This document shows, piece by piece, positions 1-9,027 of a stretch of 64,000 nt of DNA (its first letter is position 1; each line of letters starts with the position of its first letter). The position numbers and the translations under genes were made by a program. The notes beneath the pieces were generated by a model. The model did not search any database, was not told the DNA's origin, and saw only the letters and a program-made list of their open reading frames with translations. The stretch covers positions 248,001 through 312,000 of the forward strand of contig NZ_BDBK01000012.1 of assembly GCF_001612945.1 (NCBI RefSeq). Direction: 5' to 3'. Source of the DNA: Nocardia inohanensis NBRC 100128. GTDB taxonomy: Bacteria > Actinomycetota > Actinomycetes > Mycobacteriales > Mycobacteriaceae.

Positions 1-399
1 GGTGCGCCCGCACCCCCGGCACAGCAATACCGGCGGCCCCCGGTGCCCGCAGTCGGTATGCACGAACTCGGGCAGCAGCGCCCACTCCGCCGTCCATTCC
101 CGCTGCCAGGTCCACACGCAGACCAGGATTTCCCAAGTCCCCAAACCCAATTCGGTGAGCCGGTACTCGCCGCGATCCCCCGCCCCGGCCGTCCGCACCA
201 GCACTCCCGCCTCGACCAGGGCATGCAGCCGCGCCGTCAATACCGCCGGCGGCGCACCCGTGCACTCGATCCACTGGTTGAACCGCCGTGCCCGCGAGAC
301 GAACGCATGCCGCAGCACGGTCAAGGTCAGCCGGTCGCCCAGCAGATCGAAGGTCGCGGCGACACTGTTGACAGCCGGCACGGCGGGGGTAGATTGCAC
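1..399 (-). CDS. HxlR-type winged-helix regulator (3' end beyond window)
   Basis: The reverse strand from a GTG at 399 encodes at least 133 residues without a stop. The segment around residues 17-75 (FDLLGDRLTLTVLRHAF, then an FNQWIE helix and an LTARLHALVEAGVL turn) has the layout of HxlR winged-helix DNA-binding domains. A later CGHRGPPVLLCRGCG stretch carries cysteines usual in the C-terminal part of this family. It lies downstream of the MFS transporter on the same strand, separated by a strong hairpin, so it is probably transcribed on its own. The product should be a cytoplasmic repressor or activator; the effector cannot be deduced. The start is inferred from where family similarity begins. 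Confidence 0.72.
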   Translation of the reverse strand, partial: MQSTPAVPAVNSVAATFDLLGDRLTLTVLRHAFVSRARRFNQWIECTGAPPAVLTARLHALVEAGVLVRTAGAGDRGEYRLTELGLGTWEILVCVWTWQREWTAEWALLPEFVHTDCGHRGPPVLLCRGCGRT

Positions 400-420
400 T
401 TCAATAACTGTAGTGGATGA

Positions 421-456
421 ATGGGCTCGGCGGCCCCGCAGCACCGCCGAGCCCAT
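421..456 (-). terminator. Hairpin terminator after the MFS gene
   Basis: A perfect 13-bp inverted repeat (421-433 against 444-456, core GGCTCGGCGG) with a 10-base loop begins 10 bases past the MFS stop codon at 466. No T-run follows, as is common in high-GC actinobacteria. It separates the transporter from the downstream HxlR-type gene. Confidence 0.7.
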
Positions 457-465
457 CCCCCGACC

Positions 466-2421
466 TCACTTCGCCAGGCCCGCCAGTTCCCGATCGACAG
501 CCGCATCGTGCTCGGCCGCCGCCTCCTCGGCCTTCTTCGGGCTCCAATATCCGGACATGATGAACACGAACGGAATGAACAGCACCTGCGCGATCAGGCA
601 GATCCACCACCAGCGCTTCCACTGCGCCGGACCGTCGATGGCCGCCTGCTGTGCGTCCTTACCGTGCGCGGCCAGATAGTCGCGATCCTCGGCCGGGATC
701 TTGGCCACCGCCAGCAGCTGGGTGCTCGCGGTCGCGATGGACGGACCCGCCACCGACACCACGGCCAGATCGCTCACCGGCACCGCCTTGGCGGCCTGAA
801 TCCGCGCCGCCGCCGCTTCGGGCGTGATCGAGAACTTCTTCGCCACCTGCCCGACCGCGGTCGCCGCCGCCTCCGAATCATTGGGATTGGTCAGCAGTTT
901 GGTCAGCACCCCACTGTCGATGGCCTGCAAGGTGGCCAGTTCCTCGGGGTACTTGGCATTGACGCTCAAGGTCGTCTGCACATCCGCCGCCGACTGCCCC
1001 GACAGCGTGGTCAGCGCCTTCACCTGCGCCGCCGCATCCCCGGGATTCTTGCTCAGCGCCGTCAGCGTATCCGCGCCCACCTTGTTTATGGTCTCGATCT
1101 CACTGTGGTACTTCGCCTGGATCTCTTGCAGTTTGGGCCCGTAGTTCACCAGCGTCCCGGCCGCGGTCACCACGATCAGCAACCCGAACAGCACCCCGGT
1201 CACCACGGTCCGCAGCATGCCGCCCCACACCGCCAGCCCGACCGCGGTGGCCGCCGGGTTGCGCTTCTCCACGGTCTCGGTGAAGCTCGCCATCCAGGTG
1301 GAGTACGAGATCCCGGTGCCGATGGCGATGAAGCTCAGCACCACCGCGAAGGTGTAGTAGTCGGTGCCGGGTTTATCGGTGTAGCCGAGGAAGACGTAGA
1401 TCCCGATGATCGAGATGATCGCCCCGAAGATCATGAACGGCTTGCGCACCTTCAGGTAGTCCGACACGATCCCGGTCAGCACCAGCGACAGCGCGCTCGC
1501 GATCCAATACCAGTTGCCCAGCGCATTGGCCTGCGCCGAACTGAAGCCGAAGTTGGTCGCCATGTAGACCGGCAGGAACGACACGATCGTGTAGAAGAAG
1601 GCCAGGAAGATCGAGATCCCCAGCGCAGATCCGACGATGTCCAGGTGCATCATCTGCTTCCACTCGTTGCGCTCCAGCGCCTCGACATCGAGCCCGCGCG
1701 CCCGCGCCTCGATCAGCGCCCGGTCCCGAAGCGACACCATGACCTGATCCCGCAGCGCCGGACTCAGCTCGCGCAGCCCGATCACCCCGAGAATCGAGAT
1801 GATCAAACAGACGGCGCCGCACAACCGGTAGTGGAACTGCCAGTCCGGATGCGCGTCCAGGGTCTGGGTGGAGATCTCGGTGGTCACCAGCGCGCCGAAC
1901 ACCGGCCCCAGCGTCCAGAATCCCATGGCCGAGGCCCGGCCGAGTTGCGGCGAGAAGTCGCGCACCAGTGCCGGAGTCGCGACCAGCACTGCGCCTTCCA
2001 CAATGCTGATCAGGCAGTACACGATCAGATAGGACTCTTTGGTGGTGGTCTGCGGCACCGCGAACAGGGTCAGCGCCGAGCAGATGACCGTGCCATAGGC
2101 GACGATATTGGCGCGCCCCCACCGGTCGATGATGCCGGTGATGACCGAGGCCACCGCTCCGAACGCCGAACCCGCGATGAAGATGCCGACGAAGTATCGG
2201 AAGCTCAGGTGGAAGTAGGCGATCAGCTGATTGCCGACCGCGCCGGCCACGAACAGCTGGTAGTACAGCGCGATCGAAACGACCACGACCAGGAAGAGGT
2301 ACCAGGATCGGGCCGGGGTATCCGGATAGTGCGGGAGTTTCCGCTGCCACAATCCGGTGACCAGGGTGGGCGGCGGAGTGTCGGGGGCGGCGGGAGGGAC
2401 GGCGGTCGGAGTCGTGCTCAT
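466..2421 (-). CDS. MFS transporter with a large Ala-rich loop domain
   Basis: This is a 651-residue major facilitator superfamily membrane transporter. The ATG at 2421 is preceded by GAAAGG at good spacing; a longer N-terminus from 2517 is unlikely. Residues about 50-425 contain the usual series of membrane helices, with IIDRWGRANIV resembling the loop 2-3 MFS signature. Between the last two helices sits an insert of about 175 residues (about 426-600), rich in Ala, Thr and Lys, followed by a final helix (WKRWWWICL) and a charged tail. Typical MFS proteins are 400-470 residues, so the insert explains the extra length. Substrate unknown. A CRP-like dyad lies about 100 bases upstream. Confidence 0.85.
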   Translation of the reverse strand: MSTTPTAVPPAAPDTPPPTLVTGLWQRKLPHYPDTPARSWYLFLVVVVSIALYYQLFVAGAVGNQLIAYFHLSFRYFVGIFIAGSAFGAVASVITGIIDRWGRANIVAYGTVICSALTLFAVPQTTTKESYLIVYCLISIVEGAVLVATPALVRDFSPQLGRASAMGFWTLGPVFGALVTTEISTQTLDAHPDWQFHYRLCGAVCLIISILGVIGLRELSPALRDQVMVSLRDRALIEARARGLDVEALERNEWKQMMHLDIVGSALGISIFLAFFYTIVSFLPVYMATNFGFSSAQANALGNWYWIASALSLVLTGIVSDYLKVRKPFMIFGAIISIIGIYVFLGYTDKPGTDYYTFAVVLSFIAIGTGISYSTWMASFTETVEKRNPAATAVGLAVWGGMLRTVVTGVLFGLLIVVTAAGTLVNYGPKLQEIQAKYHSEIETINKVGADTLTALSKNPGDAAAQVKALTTLSGQSAADVQTTLSVNAKYPEELATLQAIDSGVLTKLLTNPNDSEAAATAVGQVAKKFSITPEAAAARIQAAKAVPVSDLAVVSVAGPSIATASTQLLAVAKIPAEDRDYLAAHGKDAQQAAIDGPAQWKRWWWICLIAQVLFIPFVFIMSGYWSPKKAEEAAAEHDAAVDRELAGLAK

Positions 2422-2516
2422 GATCGAGTTGCCTTTCTGCCCACGGCAACTCGTGTGACCGGAAGACCCTTCGTGATGCAGCGCGAGCGCCGGGTGAGAA
2501 CAGGGTAGCGGGCACA

Positions 2517-2532
2517 AGTGATCTACATCACT
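2517..2532. promoter_or_regulatory. CRP/FNR-like dyad upstream of MFS gene
   Basis: AGTGATCTACATCACT is a perfect 6-4-6 palindrome that fits GTGA-N6-TCAC, the core of CRP-family sites, including the central T described for mycobacterial Crp. It lies 96-111 bases upstream of the MFS start in an AT-richer patch. A second dyad, ATTCA-GCAA-TGAAT, lies at 2535-2548. Binding is inferred only. Confidence 0.45.
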
Positions 2533-2578
2533 GCATTCAGCAATGAATACTGGACAGTGCTACTGATCGGGGCCGGGA

Positions 2579-4081
2579 CTATTCGGAGGCGTCCCGGAAG
2601 TAGAGAATGTTCGACCCGTGCTCGGCGAGCGGTCCGGCTTCGGCGGCCTGGCGAATTCCGCTGCCGGGGAGTTTCGTCAATTTGGTGAACATGGTGGTAT
2701 TGCCGAAGGCCGCGCGGACCTGGGTTTCGGAGGCGTAATCCGCGCCGTAATCGGCGAGGGCCTTGAAATCCAATGGGGCGAGCGGTTTTTCGAGGGCGAT
2801 CTGACCGGCGGGCAGGCCGAGTGCGGCGTACTGGGTCGCGGTGCCGCCCTCGTACCAGCAGAGCTCGTAGGAGATCTGCTCGGTGGTGGTGACGCTCACG
2901 ACCGGCCATTCCTGGGACAGGCGCAGGGCCAGGGGATGCCTGCCGACGGGGGCCACTTCCCAATTGAGGGATTTGACCGAAACCCAGTGTTCGGAGATCT
3001 TCTCGATGATGACGACGTCCTCGCCGAGGCGTTCCTGGACGTTGACCTCGGGCTCGGGGGTGCTCCAGTGCTTTTCTTCCACGCCGAGGTAGGCGGAGCT
3101 GGGCACCGGTTCCGCGCCGTCGGAGACATAGGCGGCGAGCAGGGCGGCGCGGACCAGGGTGACGGCATTGCGCGAGGAGCAGCGCACGCTGAGCGCGCCG
3201 AACGAGGTGCTGATCTCGACCGGTTTGGAAGGCGGGTCCGGGAGGGCGCCGGCGGCCAGCGGCTTCAGGCCGACCAGAGCGAGCTGCCAGTTGACCTCCT
3301 CGATGGTGGCCAGGTCACCCGAGGTCTGGTACAGGATCTGCTGCTGGGTGAGGTACCCGGCGCGTTCGAGGGTGGTGCAGTCGAGCTTGCCCAGCGCGGT
3401 GACCGTCTTGGAGGTGAATCCGAGTTCGTCGATACGGATTTCGCGCAGGCCCTGCGTCATGGCCGGGGAGGTGACGGCGGCATAGCGTTCGCGGTACATG
3501 GACAGCGCCTGCTTGCGCTGACGGCCGACCATCAGGGTGCGCAGCAGGGTGTTGAGCGTGGCCAGATAGCGGTTGGCCTGATCCGGGTCGGCAGCGTACA
3601 TGGCGGCGCGAATCCGCACCGCGTCCTCGCTGGCGGCGACGGCGGCATTCGGGTCCAGGCGGCACAGCCAGACGCCGCACTTGGAGAGCGCGTCGGCGCA
3701 CACGCCCTGGGCCTGCGGATAGGTCTGCGCGACATGGCGATACGCGTTACAGGCATTGCGGATGGTGGAGGTGGCCAGCTCCCGATGCCCGATGGTGCGC
3801 GCCGCCTGCTCGAACAGCCGCAGCGCCTCCTGCACCTGGTTGGCGAAGACCGCCGTCACATGCCCGGCGGTCAGCCAGCGCAACCGGATCAGCACCGCCT
3901 CCTGGGCGGGTTCCAGTGCGGCGGGCGAGCGATCGCGTTGCGCCGGATCGGACTTGGTGGCGATGAGCGCGCGGGCGAATTCGCAGAGGCTGGTCGCCAG
4001 TGCCAACTCGGTCTCCGCGGAGCGGTCCCGCGCAGCCCCTCGATCCGTTGCCACCTGGCGCTCGATGGCGCTGAGATCCAT
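2579..4081 (-). CDS. Hypothetical TPR-like helical protein
   Basis: A 500-residue cytoplasmic protein of unknown function. The ATG at 4081 is chosen because GAAGG lies just upstream; a TTG at 4093 in the same frame is an alternative. The N-terminal half (about 1-230) is a run of Ala-rich amphipathic helices such as ALRLFEQAARTIGHRELA, resembling tetratricopeptide repeats. The C-terminal half (about 280-450) is richer in beta-type sequence with no motif I recognise. There is no signal peptide or membrane segment. It stands alone between the MFS promoter region and the iol operon terminator. GC-rich third positions support a real gene. Confidence 0.7.
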   Translation of the reverse strand: MDLSAIERQVATDRGAARDRSAETELALATSLCEFARALIATKSDPAQRDRSPAALEPAQEAVLIRLRWLTAGHVTAVFANQVQEALRLFEQAARTIGHRELATSTIRNACNAYRHVAQTYPQAQGVCADALSKCGVWLCRLDPNAAVAASEDAVRIRAAMYAADPDQANRYLATLNTLLRTLMVGRQRKQALSMYRERYAAVTSPAMTQGLREIRIDELGFTSKTVTALGKLDCTTLERAGYLTQQQILYQTSGDLATIEEVNWQLALVGLKPLAAGALPDPPSKPVEISTSFGALSVRCSSRNAVTLVRAALLAAYVSDGAEPVPSSAYLGVEEKHWSTPEPEVNVQERLGEDVVIIEKISEHWVSVKSLNWEVAPVGRHPLALRLSQEWPVVSVTTTEQISYELCWYEGGTATQYAALGLPAGQIALEKPLAPLDFKALADYGADYASETQVRAAFGNTTMFTKLTKLPGSGIRQAAEAGPLAEHGSNILYFRDASE

Positions 4082-4221
4082 TGCGACCTTCAAACTCCCG
4101 CATCACCCGAGCACGAGCCGGGCTGGGATTGTACGGGTCAACCCCTCCACCTTCACCGGTTCGCGCGTTTGCGCCGAGTCTGCCACAAAATCCCGGCGCG
4201 GGTGACCCATCGGCCTCGATG

Positions 4222-4246
4222 CCCGGTTTGCCCGGCGGGCACCGGG
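4222..4246 (-). terminator. Hairpin after iolD
   Basis: CCCGG-TTT-GCCC-GGC-GGGC-A-CCGGG forms a GC-rich stem with a small internal loop, starting 12 bases beyond the iolD stop. It is a plausible end for the eight-gene inositol operon. Confidence 0.45.
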
Positions 4247-4257
4247 AGTGTCGAAGA

Positions 4258-6312
4258 TCAGCCGCGCCCGATGTACCGCAGTTGTCCCGGTTTCACCGCA
4301 TCGTAGGCGGCCCGGCCCGAGAGATGTTGCGGCACACCCACTTCCCACCAGGCCCCGGCCTCGGTCCAATCGGCGGGCCGGGTGCGCACCACCACCACCG
4401 CCGGGCGCTGTTCGGCCACCGCGGCGGCGCGTGCCCGGGAGTAGCCGTCGCGGAACTCCGCCGGATCGCCGGCGGTGAACACGGCGCAGCCGAGGGCGCG
4501 GGCATGCGCGGCGAAATCGACGCGCGGCGGTTCGGCGTGATGCGTGCGGCAGTCGGCGAGGAAGTTGTTGTACGGCTCCCCGCCCTGCCCCTGCTGGAGT
4601 CGTGCGATCACCGCGAAACCGTCGTTGTCGCAGACGACGGCGACCATGGGGTGCCCGGCGAAGGCGGCGGAGAACAGCTCGGAGTTGAGCATCAGGTACG
4701 AGCCGTCGCCGAGCAGGGTGGTGACCAGCCCCTCGGCGCCGGTCTCGCGGCGCAGCAAGGCAGCGCCCCATGCCCCGGCGAGCTCGTATCCCATACAGGA
4801 GAAGCCGTATTCGACGTCCATGGTGGGATTGCCACCGGTGGCGCGCCACCCGCCGATCACCTCGCCCGGCAGACCGCCGGAAGCGGTCATCACGTAATCG
4901 GCAGCACCGCTCAGTTCATTGACGACGCCCACGATCTGGGCGTAACTGGGCGCACCGGGCGCGGGCGCTCGCAACTTGTCGATGTGCGCGTCCCATTCCG
5001 CACGCACGGCGGCCGCGCGGCCAGTCCACGACGGCTCCGCGCGCCAGTCGGGCCGCCTGGCTGCGCCACCGCGGCGCGCGGCGTCCCCGTCTTCGGGCGC
5101 TGCGCTTCCAGGACCGGGGAGAGTTCGGCGAGCAGAAGATTCCGGCACGACATCCGCCGCCTCCGCAGCGGGTGCGGCAATCCTCAGGGCGCGGACGGTG
5201 TGCCCAGCGGTGGCCGGGTCGGTCACTCTCGGATGCACCGCGGTAACGCCCAGTAGTGCCGCTAGTTCATCCAGGGTCGCGGCGGCGTCTCCTACGACGG
5301 CGAGGCCACCGTGTTTGACGGCGTCGAAGCGGGCGGTGTTGATGTGCACCAGGCGCACATCCGGCGCGAACACCGTCCAGGAGGCGGTGGTGAAATCCTG
5401 GAGGCGGGTGCCGACGGCGAGCACCAGATCCGCTTCAGCGGCAAGGGTATTGGCGGAGGCCGCGCCGGTGATGCCGAGCGGACCGGCGTAGAGGGGGTGG
5501 TCGTGCGGGACGAGGGTGCGGCCGGCGGTGGTTTCGGTGATCGGAATACCGTGCCGCGCAGCGAATTCCACGGCCTGCTGGGCGGCGCCCGAGTAGCGCA
5601 CTCCCCCGCCGAGCACCAATAGTGGTCGCCGCGCGGAGCGCAGGGCCTCGGCAGCCGCGTGAAGGCTGTGCAGGTCGGGGCGGGGGCGCGGAATACGGTG
5701 CAGGACAGGCTCGAACAGGGCTTCGGGGTAATCGAAGGTCTCGGCTTGCACGTCCTGCGGGAGCGCCAGGGTCACCGGTCCGGTGTCGGCCGGGTCGGTG
5801 AGGACACGGGCCACCTGCGGCAGGGTGGCGAGGAGTTGTTCGGGGCGGGTGATGCGGTCGAAGAAGCGGCTCACCGGGCGGAAGGCGTCGTTGACGGTGA
5901 GGGTGGGATCGCCGTAGTGCTCGACCTGTTGCAGCACCGGATCGGGAGCGCGACCGACGAAAGTGTCGCCGGGCAGCAGGAGCAGCGGGAGTCGATTGGC
6001 GTGCGCGACACCGGCGGCCGTCACCATGTTCAATGCGCCGGGTCCGATCGAGGAGGTGGCCACGCCTACTTGGCGGCGGTGCGCGGCCTTCGCCAGGCCG
6101 ACGGCGGCGAGGGCCATTCCTTCCTCGGTCTGTCCACGCCACAGCGGGATCTCGGCGCGCCGCTCGTGCAAGGCGGTGCCGAGGCCGAGTACGTTTCCAT
6201 GCCCGAAGATCCCGAAAACAGCTGGGAACAGCGGGACTTCGGCTCCGTCGAGGGTTTCCGAGCGCTGCGCGATCAGCCACGCCACCAGGGCTTGCGCGGT
6301 GGTGAGTTTCAT
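4258..6312 (-). CDS. iolD: 3D-(3,5/4)-trihydroxycyclohexane-1,2-dione hydrolase
   Basis: A 684-residue thiamine-diphosphate enzyme that hydrolyses the cyclic dione made by IolE to 5-deoxy-glucuronate, the ring-opening step of myo-inositol catabolism (EC 3.7.1.22). The N-terminal PYR domain has GQTEEGMALAA (about 60-70, with the catalytic Glu region). The C-terminal PP domain has the GDGSYLMLN TPP/Mg motif (about 535-543). A low-complexity Ala/Arg/Pro stretch at about 380-428, between the central and PP domains, lengthens the protein and is probably disordered. The ATG overlaps the iolB stop as ATGA. It is the last gene of the operon. Confidence 0.95.
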   Translation of the reverse strand: MKLTTAQALVAWLIAQRSETLDGAEVPLFPAVFGIFGHGNVLGLGTALHERRAEIPLWRGQTEEGMALAAVGLAKAAHRRQVGVATSSIGPGALNMVTAAGVAHANRLPLLLLPGDTFVGRAPDPVLQQVEHYGDPTLTVNDAFRPVSRFFDRITRPEQLLATLPQVARVLTDPADTGPVTLALPQDVQAETFDYPEALFEPVLHRIPRPRPDLHSLHAAAEALRSARRPLLVLGGGVRYSGAAQQAVEFAARHGIPITETTAGRTLVPHDHPLYAGPLGITGAASANTLAAEADLVLAVGTRLQDFTTASWTVFAPDVRLVHINTARFDAVKHGGLAVVGDAAATLDELAALLGVTAVHPRVTDPATAGHTVRALRIAAPAAEAADVVPESSARRTLPGPGSAAPEDGDAARRGGAARRPDWRAEPSWTGRAAAVRAEWDAHIDKLRAPAPGAPSYAQIVGVVNELSGAADYVMTASGGLPGEVIGGWRATGGNPTMDVEYGFSCMGYELAGAWGAALLRRETGAEGLVTTLLGDGSYLMLNSELFSAAFAGHPMVAVVCDNDGFAVIARLQQGQGGEPYNNFLADCRTHHAEPPRVDFAAHARALGCAVFTAGDPAEFRDGYSRARAAAVAEQRPAVVVVRTRPADWTEAGAWWEVGVPQHLSGRAAYDAVKPGQLRYIGRG

Positions 6313-7208
6313 CGGACTCGTCCTTCACTGGAGGTGATCGGGCAGCGCGGATCGAGCGGCATGCCGGCCCAGCTGTCACGCACCCAGGCGTGTGCCGGGT
6401 CGTCGCAGAAGGCCATGGAGCGCTCGTCGGCCGGCCCGGCCAGCACATTGAGGTAATACATGGGATAGCCGGGCGCGGCGATGCACGGGCCGTGGTATCC
6501 GTGCGGAACCAGGAATACATCGCCGTCGCGCACCGCCACGTTCTCGTCCAGCGCGCCGTCGGCGGTATAGGTGCGATGCAGCCCGAATCCCTTGTTCGAC
6601 GGCATGATCGAGCCCGTCTCCCCGATCCGGAAGTAGTAGACCTCCTCGTTCACCACTTCGCAGTCGCTCGCAGTATCGTGCTTGTGCGGCGGATACGAGG
6701 ACCAGTTCCCGTCCGGGGTGAGCAGCTCACACGCATTGAGCTTGTCGGCATGGTCCCAGATTCCCGGCACCCCGAACCCGGTCACCTGCCGCGTGGCCGG
6801 TCCCGCTCCGCGCACCTCTACCGGAACCCCTTCGGCCGGACCGTATTTCGGATCCAGTCGCCGCTCGCACCGCGCCATGGGCAATGCGACCTCGAGCGCG
6901 CCCTCGGCGATCAGCTCCACCTCCGCATCGCGCGGCACGTACGCGAAGTCGGTGACCCGTTCGAAAACCGAACGCCGCCCGGCCAGTTCGAACTCCACCC
7001 CGTCCACCCGCACCCGGCAGGATCCGGCCAGCGGCAGCACGAACGCTTCGAACTCGCCCGTCCGCAGCTGTCGCGTCTCACCCGGCAGCAGGCGCAGCAC
7101 CCGCAATCCGGTATAGGTCCATCCCGCCTCGCCGGGGTTGAGCCGCACCGGGTCGATCCCGTCGCTCAATGTCCCGCGCTCCCAGTGCAGCTTGCTGGTC
7201 TTGCTCAT
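6309..7208 (-). CDS. iolB: 5-deoxy-glucuronate isomerase
   Basis: A 299-residue cupin-type isomerase converting 5-deoxy-D-glucuronate to 2-deoxy-5-keto-D-gluconate (EC 5.3.1.30). Visible family signatures are YPPHKHDT (about residues 170-177, metal ligands), the NEEVYYFRI segment, and VPHGYHGPCIAAPGYPMYYLN near the end. Length is normal for IolB. The start ATG at 7208 forms an ATGA overlap with the upstream aldolase stop, and its own stop overlaps the iolD start, so translation is coupled on both sides. Longer in-frame extensions upstream are inside the aldolase gene and are not used. Confidence 0.95.
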   Translation of the reverse strand: MSKTSKLHWERGTLSDGIDPVRLNPGEAGWTYTGLRVLRLLPGETRQLRTGEFEAFVLPLAGSCRVRVDGVEFELAGRRSVFERVTDFAYVPRDAEVELIAEGALEVALPMARCERRLDPKYGPAEGVPVEVRGAGPATRQVTGFGVPGIWDHADKLNACELLTPDGNWSSYPPHKHDTASDCEVVNEEVYYFRIGETGSIMPSNKGFGLHRTYTADGALDENVAVRDGDVFLVPHGYHGPCIAAPGYPMYYLNVLAGPADERSMAFCDDPAHAWVRDSWAGMPLDPRCPITSSEGRVR

Positions 7209-8098
7209 CGCGCCACCGCGAGTACGCGGGCGGCCGCGTCCACCGCGCCGGCCACATCGCCGTCCGGTGGGTAGAGCAGGCTGCGGCCGACGACGAGGCC
7301 GCGGGCGACTTCGTGGCGTAGCGCCGCGCCCCAGGACTCGAGGTCGGCTTCGGGGTCGCCGGACGGTGCGCCGCCGAGGACGACCACCGGGAGGGTGGTG
7401 GCGTCGAGGACGGAAATGTCTTCGGGGGCCGGGATTTTGAGCCAGGTGTAGGCGGAGGTGCAGCCGAGTCCGGAGGCTACGGTGACGGCGCGTTGCAGCG
7501 AGGCGGCGTCTTTGTGCATGACCAGGGAGCCGTCGGGCTCGCGGCCGTAGGGCAGGGGTTCGACCATGGCCATCAGTCCGTGTTCGGCGAGTTCGGAGAC
7601 CGCGCGGGCGCAGGCTTCGAGGGTGGGAATGGTGCCGGGGTCCGAATCCACCAGGCGGAGTAGCATTTTGCCGCCGTCGAGCCGGTATTTGACCAGGGAT
7701 TCGGCGTCGTAGCCGGTGAAGCGGTCGTCGATTTCCCAGTCGGCGCCGGCCAGGCCGCCGCGGTTCATCGAGCCGATGACGATCTTCTCGTGTACGGCGT
7801 CCAGCAGCAGCAGTTCCTCGACGATGTCCGGGGAGCCCAGGACGCCGTCCACCGCCGGGTTGGCGAGGGCGATGAGCAGGCGTTCCAGCAGGGTGCGGCG
7901 GTCGGCCATGGCGGTGCGGTCGGCGCCTACGCCGAGGGCTCCGCGGGCCGGGTGGTCGGCCGCGACCAGGAACAGGGTTCCGGTGCCGGACAACAGGTTC
8001 GGGCGGCGCCGGCGGTCGGCGTAGGCGCGTTGGACGGCTTCGGGCTCGGTGGCGCGGAGGCGGAGCAGCTCCTGCCAGCGGGCGTCGGTCAGGTGCAC
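7205..8098 (-). CDS. Cgl0158-type class I aldolase (putative deoxy-ketogluconate-6-phosphate aldolase)
   Basis: A 297-residue beta/alpha-barrel aldolase of the DeoC/LacD/FbaB superfamily, Cgl0158 type, which recurs in actinobacterial iol clusters. Expected role: cleavage of 2-deoxy-5-keto-gluconate-6-phosphate to dihydroxyacetone phosphate and malonate semialdehyde, replacing IolJ; this is inferred from context. VAADHPARGAL near residue 45 and TWLKIPAP near 220, whose Lys is the likely Schiff-base residue, fit the family. The GTG at 8098 has GAGGAG seven bases upstream; the gene overlaps iolC by 10 bases. Confidence 0.85.
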   Translation of the reverse strand: MHLTDARWQELLRLRATEPEAVQRAYADRRRRPNLLSGTGTLFLVAADHPARGALGVGADRTAMADRRTLLERLLIALANPAVDGVLGSPDIVEELLLLDAVHEKIVIGSMNRGGLAGADWEIDDRFTGYDAESLVKYRLDGGKMLLRLVDSDPGTIPTLEACARAVSELAEHGLMAMVEPLPYGREPDGSLVMHKDAASLQRAVTVASGLGCTSAYTWLKIPAPEDISVLDATTLPVVVLGGAPSGDPEADLESWGAALRHEVARGLVVGRSLLYPPDGDVAGAVDAAARVLAVAR

Positions 8099-9027
8099 AG
8101 CATCTCCTCGATCTCGGCATCGGTCGGCATGGCGTCGGCGCAGGCCAGGCGGGAAGCCACCAGCGCGCCCGCCGCATTGGCGTAGGAGGCGATGCGGTGC
8201 GGGTTCCAGCCGGCCAGCAGGCCGTGGGCGAGCGCGCCGCCGAAGCCGTCGCCCGCGCCGAGCCCGCAGACCACCCGCACCGGGCAGGGCGGGACGGTCC
8301 AGCGCTCGGACGCGGTGGCGATGAGCACGCCCTCGGCTCCGCGTTTGATCACCGCGAGCCGGACGCCGCGTTCGAGCAGGCGGTCGGCGGCCTGCTCCGG
8401 GTCGGCGGTGCCGACCGCGACCTCTACTTCGGTTCTATTGCCCACCACCACGTTCACGTGATCGAGCATCCAGCCGATCTCGGTGCGGGCGGTGTCGACG
8501 TCCGGCCAGAACATGGGCCGGTAGTCCAGGTCCAGCACGGTGTGCCCGCGCCGGGCCCGGCGCTCCAGGATGGCACGCTGGGTGGTGCGTCCCGGTTCGG
8601 CGCTCACACCGGTCCCGGTCACCCACAGCAGAGGCACGGAATCGACGACATCCCAGGGGATTTCGTCGGGGGTCAGGGTCAGATCCGGGGCGATGGGCAG
8701 GCGGTAGAACAGCAGCGGCGGATCGGCGGGCGGGTCGAGTTCGCAGAACACCACCGGGGTCAGCAGATTCGGTGCGGTCCCCACGTATCGGGACGCGACA
8801 CCGAAGTCCTCCAGGGCCTTTCGCACGAAGGGCCCGAACCCGTCCGCCCCCACCTTGGTGAGCACCGCGGTGCGGCGGCCCAGCCGGGCCGCCGCCACCG
8901 CCACATTGGTGGCCGTACCGCCGAGGAACTTGGCGAAGGTGGTGACCTCCGCCAGGGGTACCCCGCTCTGCTCCGGGTACAGGTCCACCCCGACCCGGCC
9001 GATGGTCAGCACGTCGAGGTCGGTCAC
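8089..9027 (-). CDS. iolC: 5-dehydro-2-deoxygluconokinase
   Basis: A 312-residue PfkB-family sugar kinase that phosphorylates 2-deoxy-5-keto-D-gluconate (EC 2.7.1.92). The N-terminal PfkB signature is seen in FLGGTATNVAVAAARLG (about 34-50). The C-terminal anion-hole and catalytic-base motif GLGAGDGFGGAL is at about 254-265, with the Asp expected for catalysis. Length is normal. The GTG start at 9027 overlaps the stop of the ABC ATPase gene as GTGA, placing it in the same transcript as the transporter and the remaining iol genes. Confidence 0.93.
   Translation of the reverse strand: MTDLDVLTIGRVGVDLYPEQSGVPLAEVTTFAKFLGGTATNVAVAAARLGRRTAVLTKVGADGFGPFVRKALEDFGVASRYVGTAPNLLTPVVFCELDPPADPPLLFYRLPIAPDLTLTPDEIPWDVVDSVPLLWVTGTGVSAEPGRTTQRAILERRARRGHTVLDLDYRPMFWPDVDTARTEIGWMLDHVNVVVGNRTEVEVAVGTADPEQAADRLLERGVRLAVIKRGAEGVLIATASERWTVPPCPVRVVCGLGAGDGFGGALAHGLLAGWNPHRIASYANAAGALVASRLACADAMPTDAEIEEMLCT

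Noticed and set aside
421..2508. A 695-codon plus-strand frame opposite the MFS gene
   Set aside because: Composition is Arg/His/Gly/Gln-rich without hydrophobic segments, while the minus-strand reading is a clear membrane transporter.
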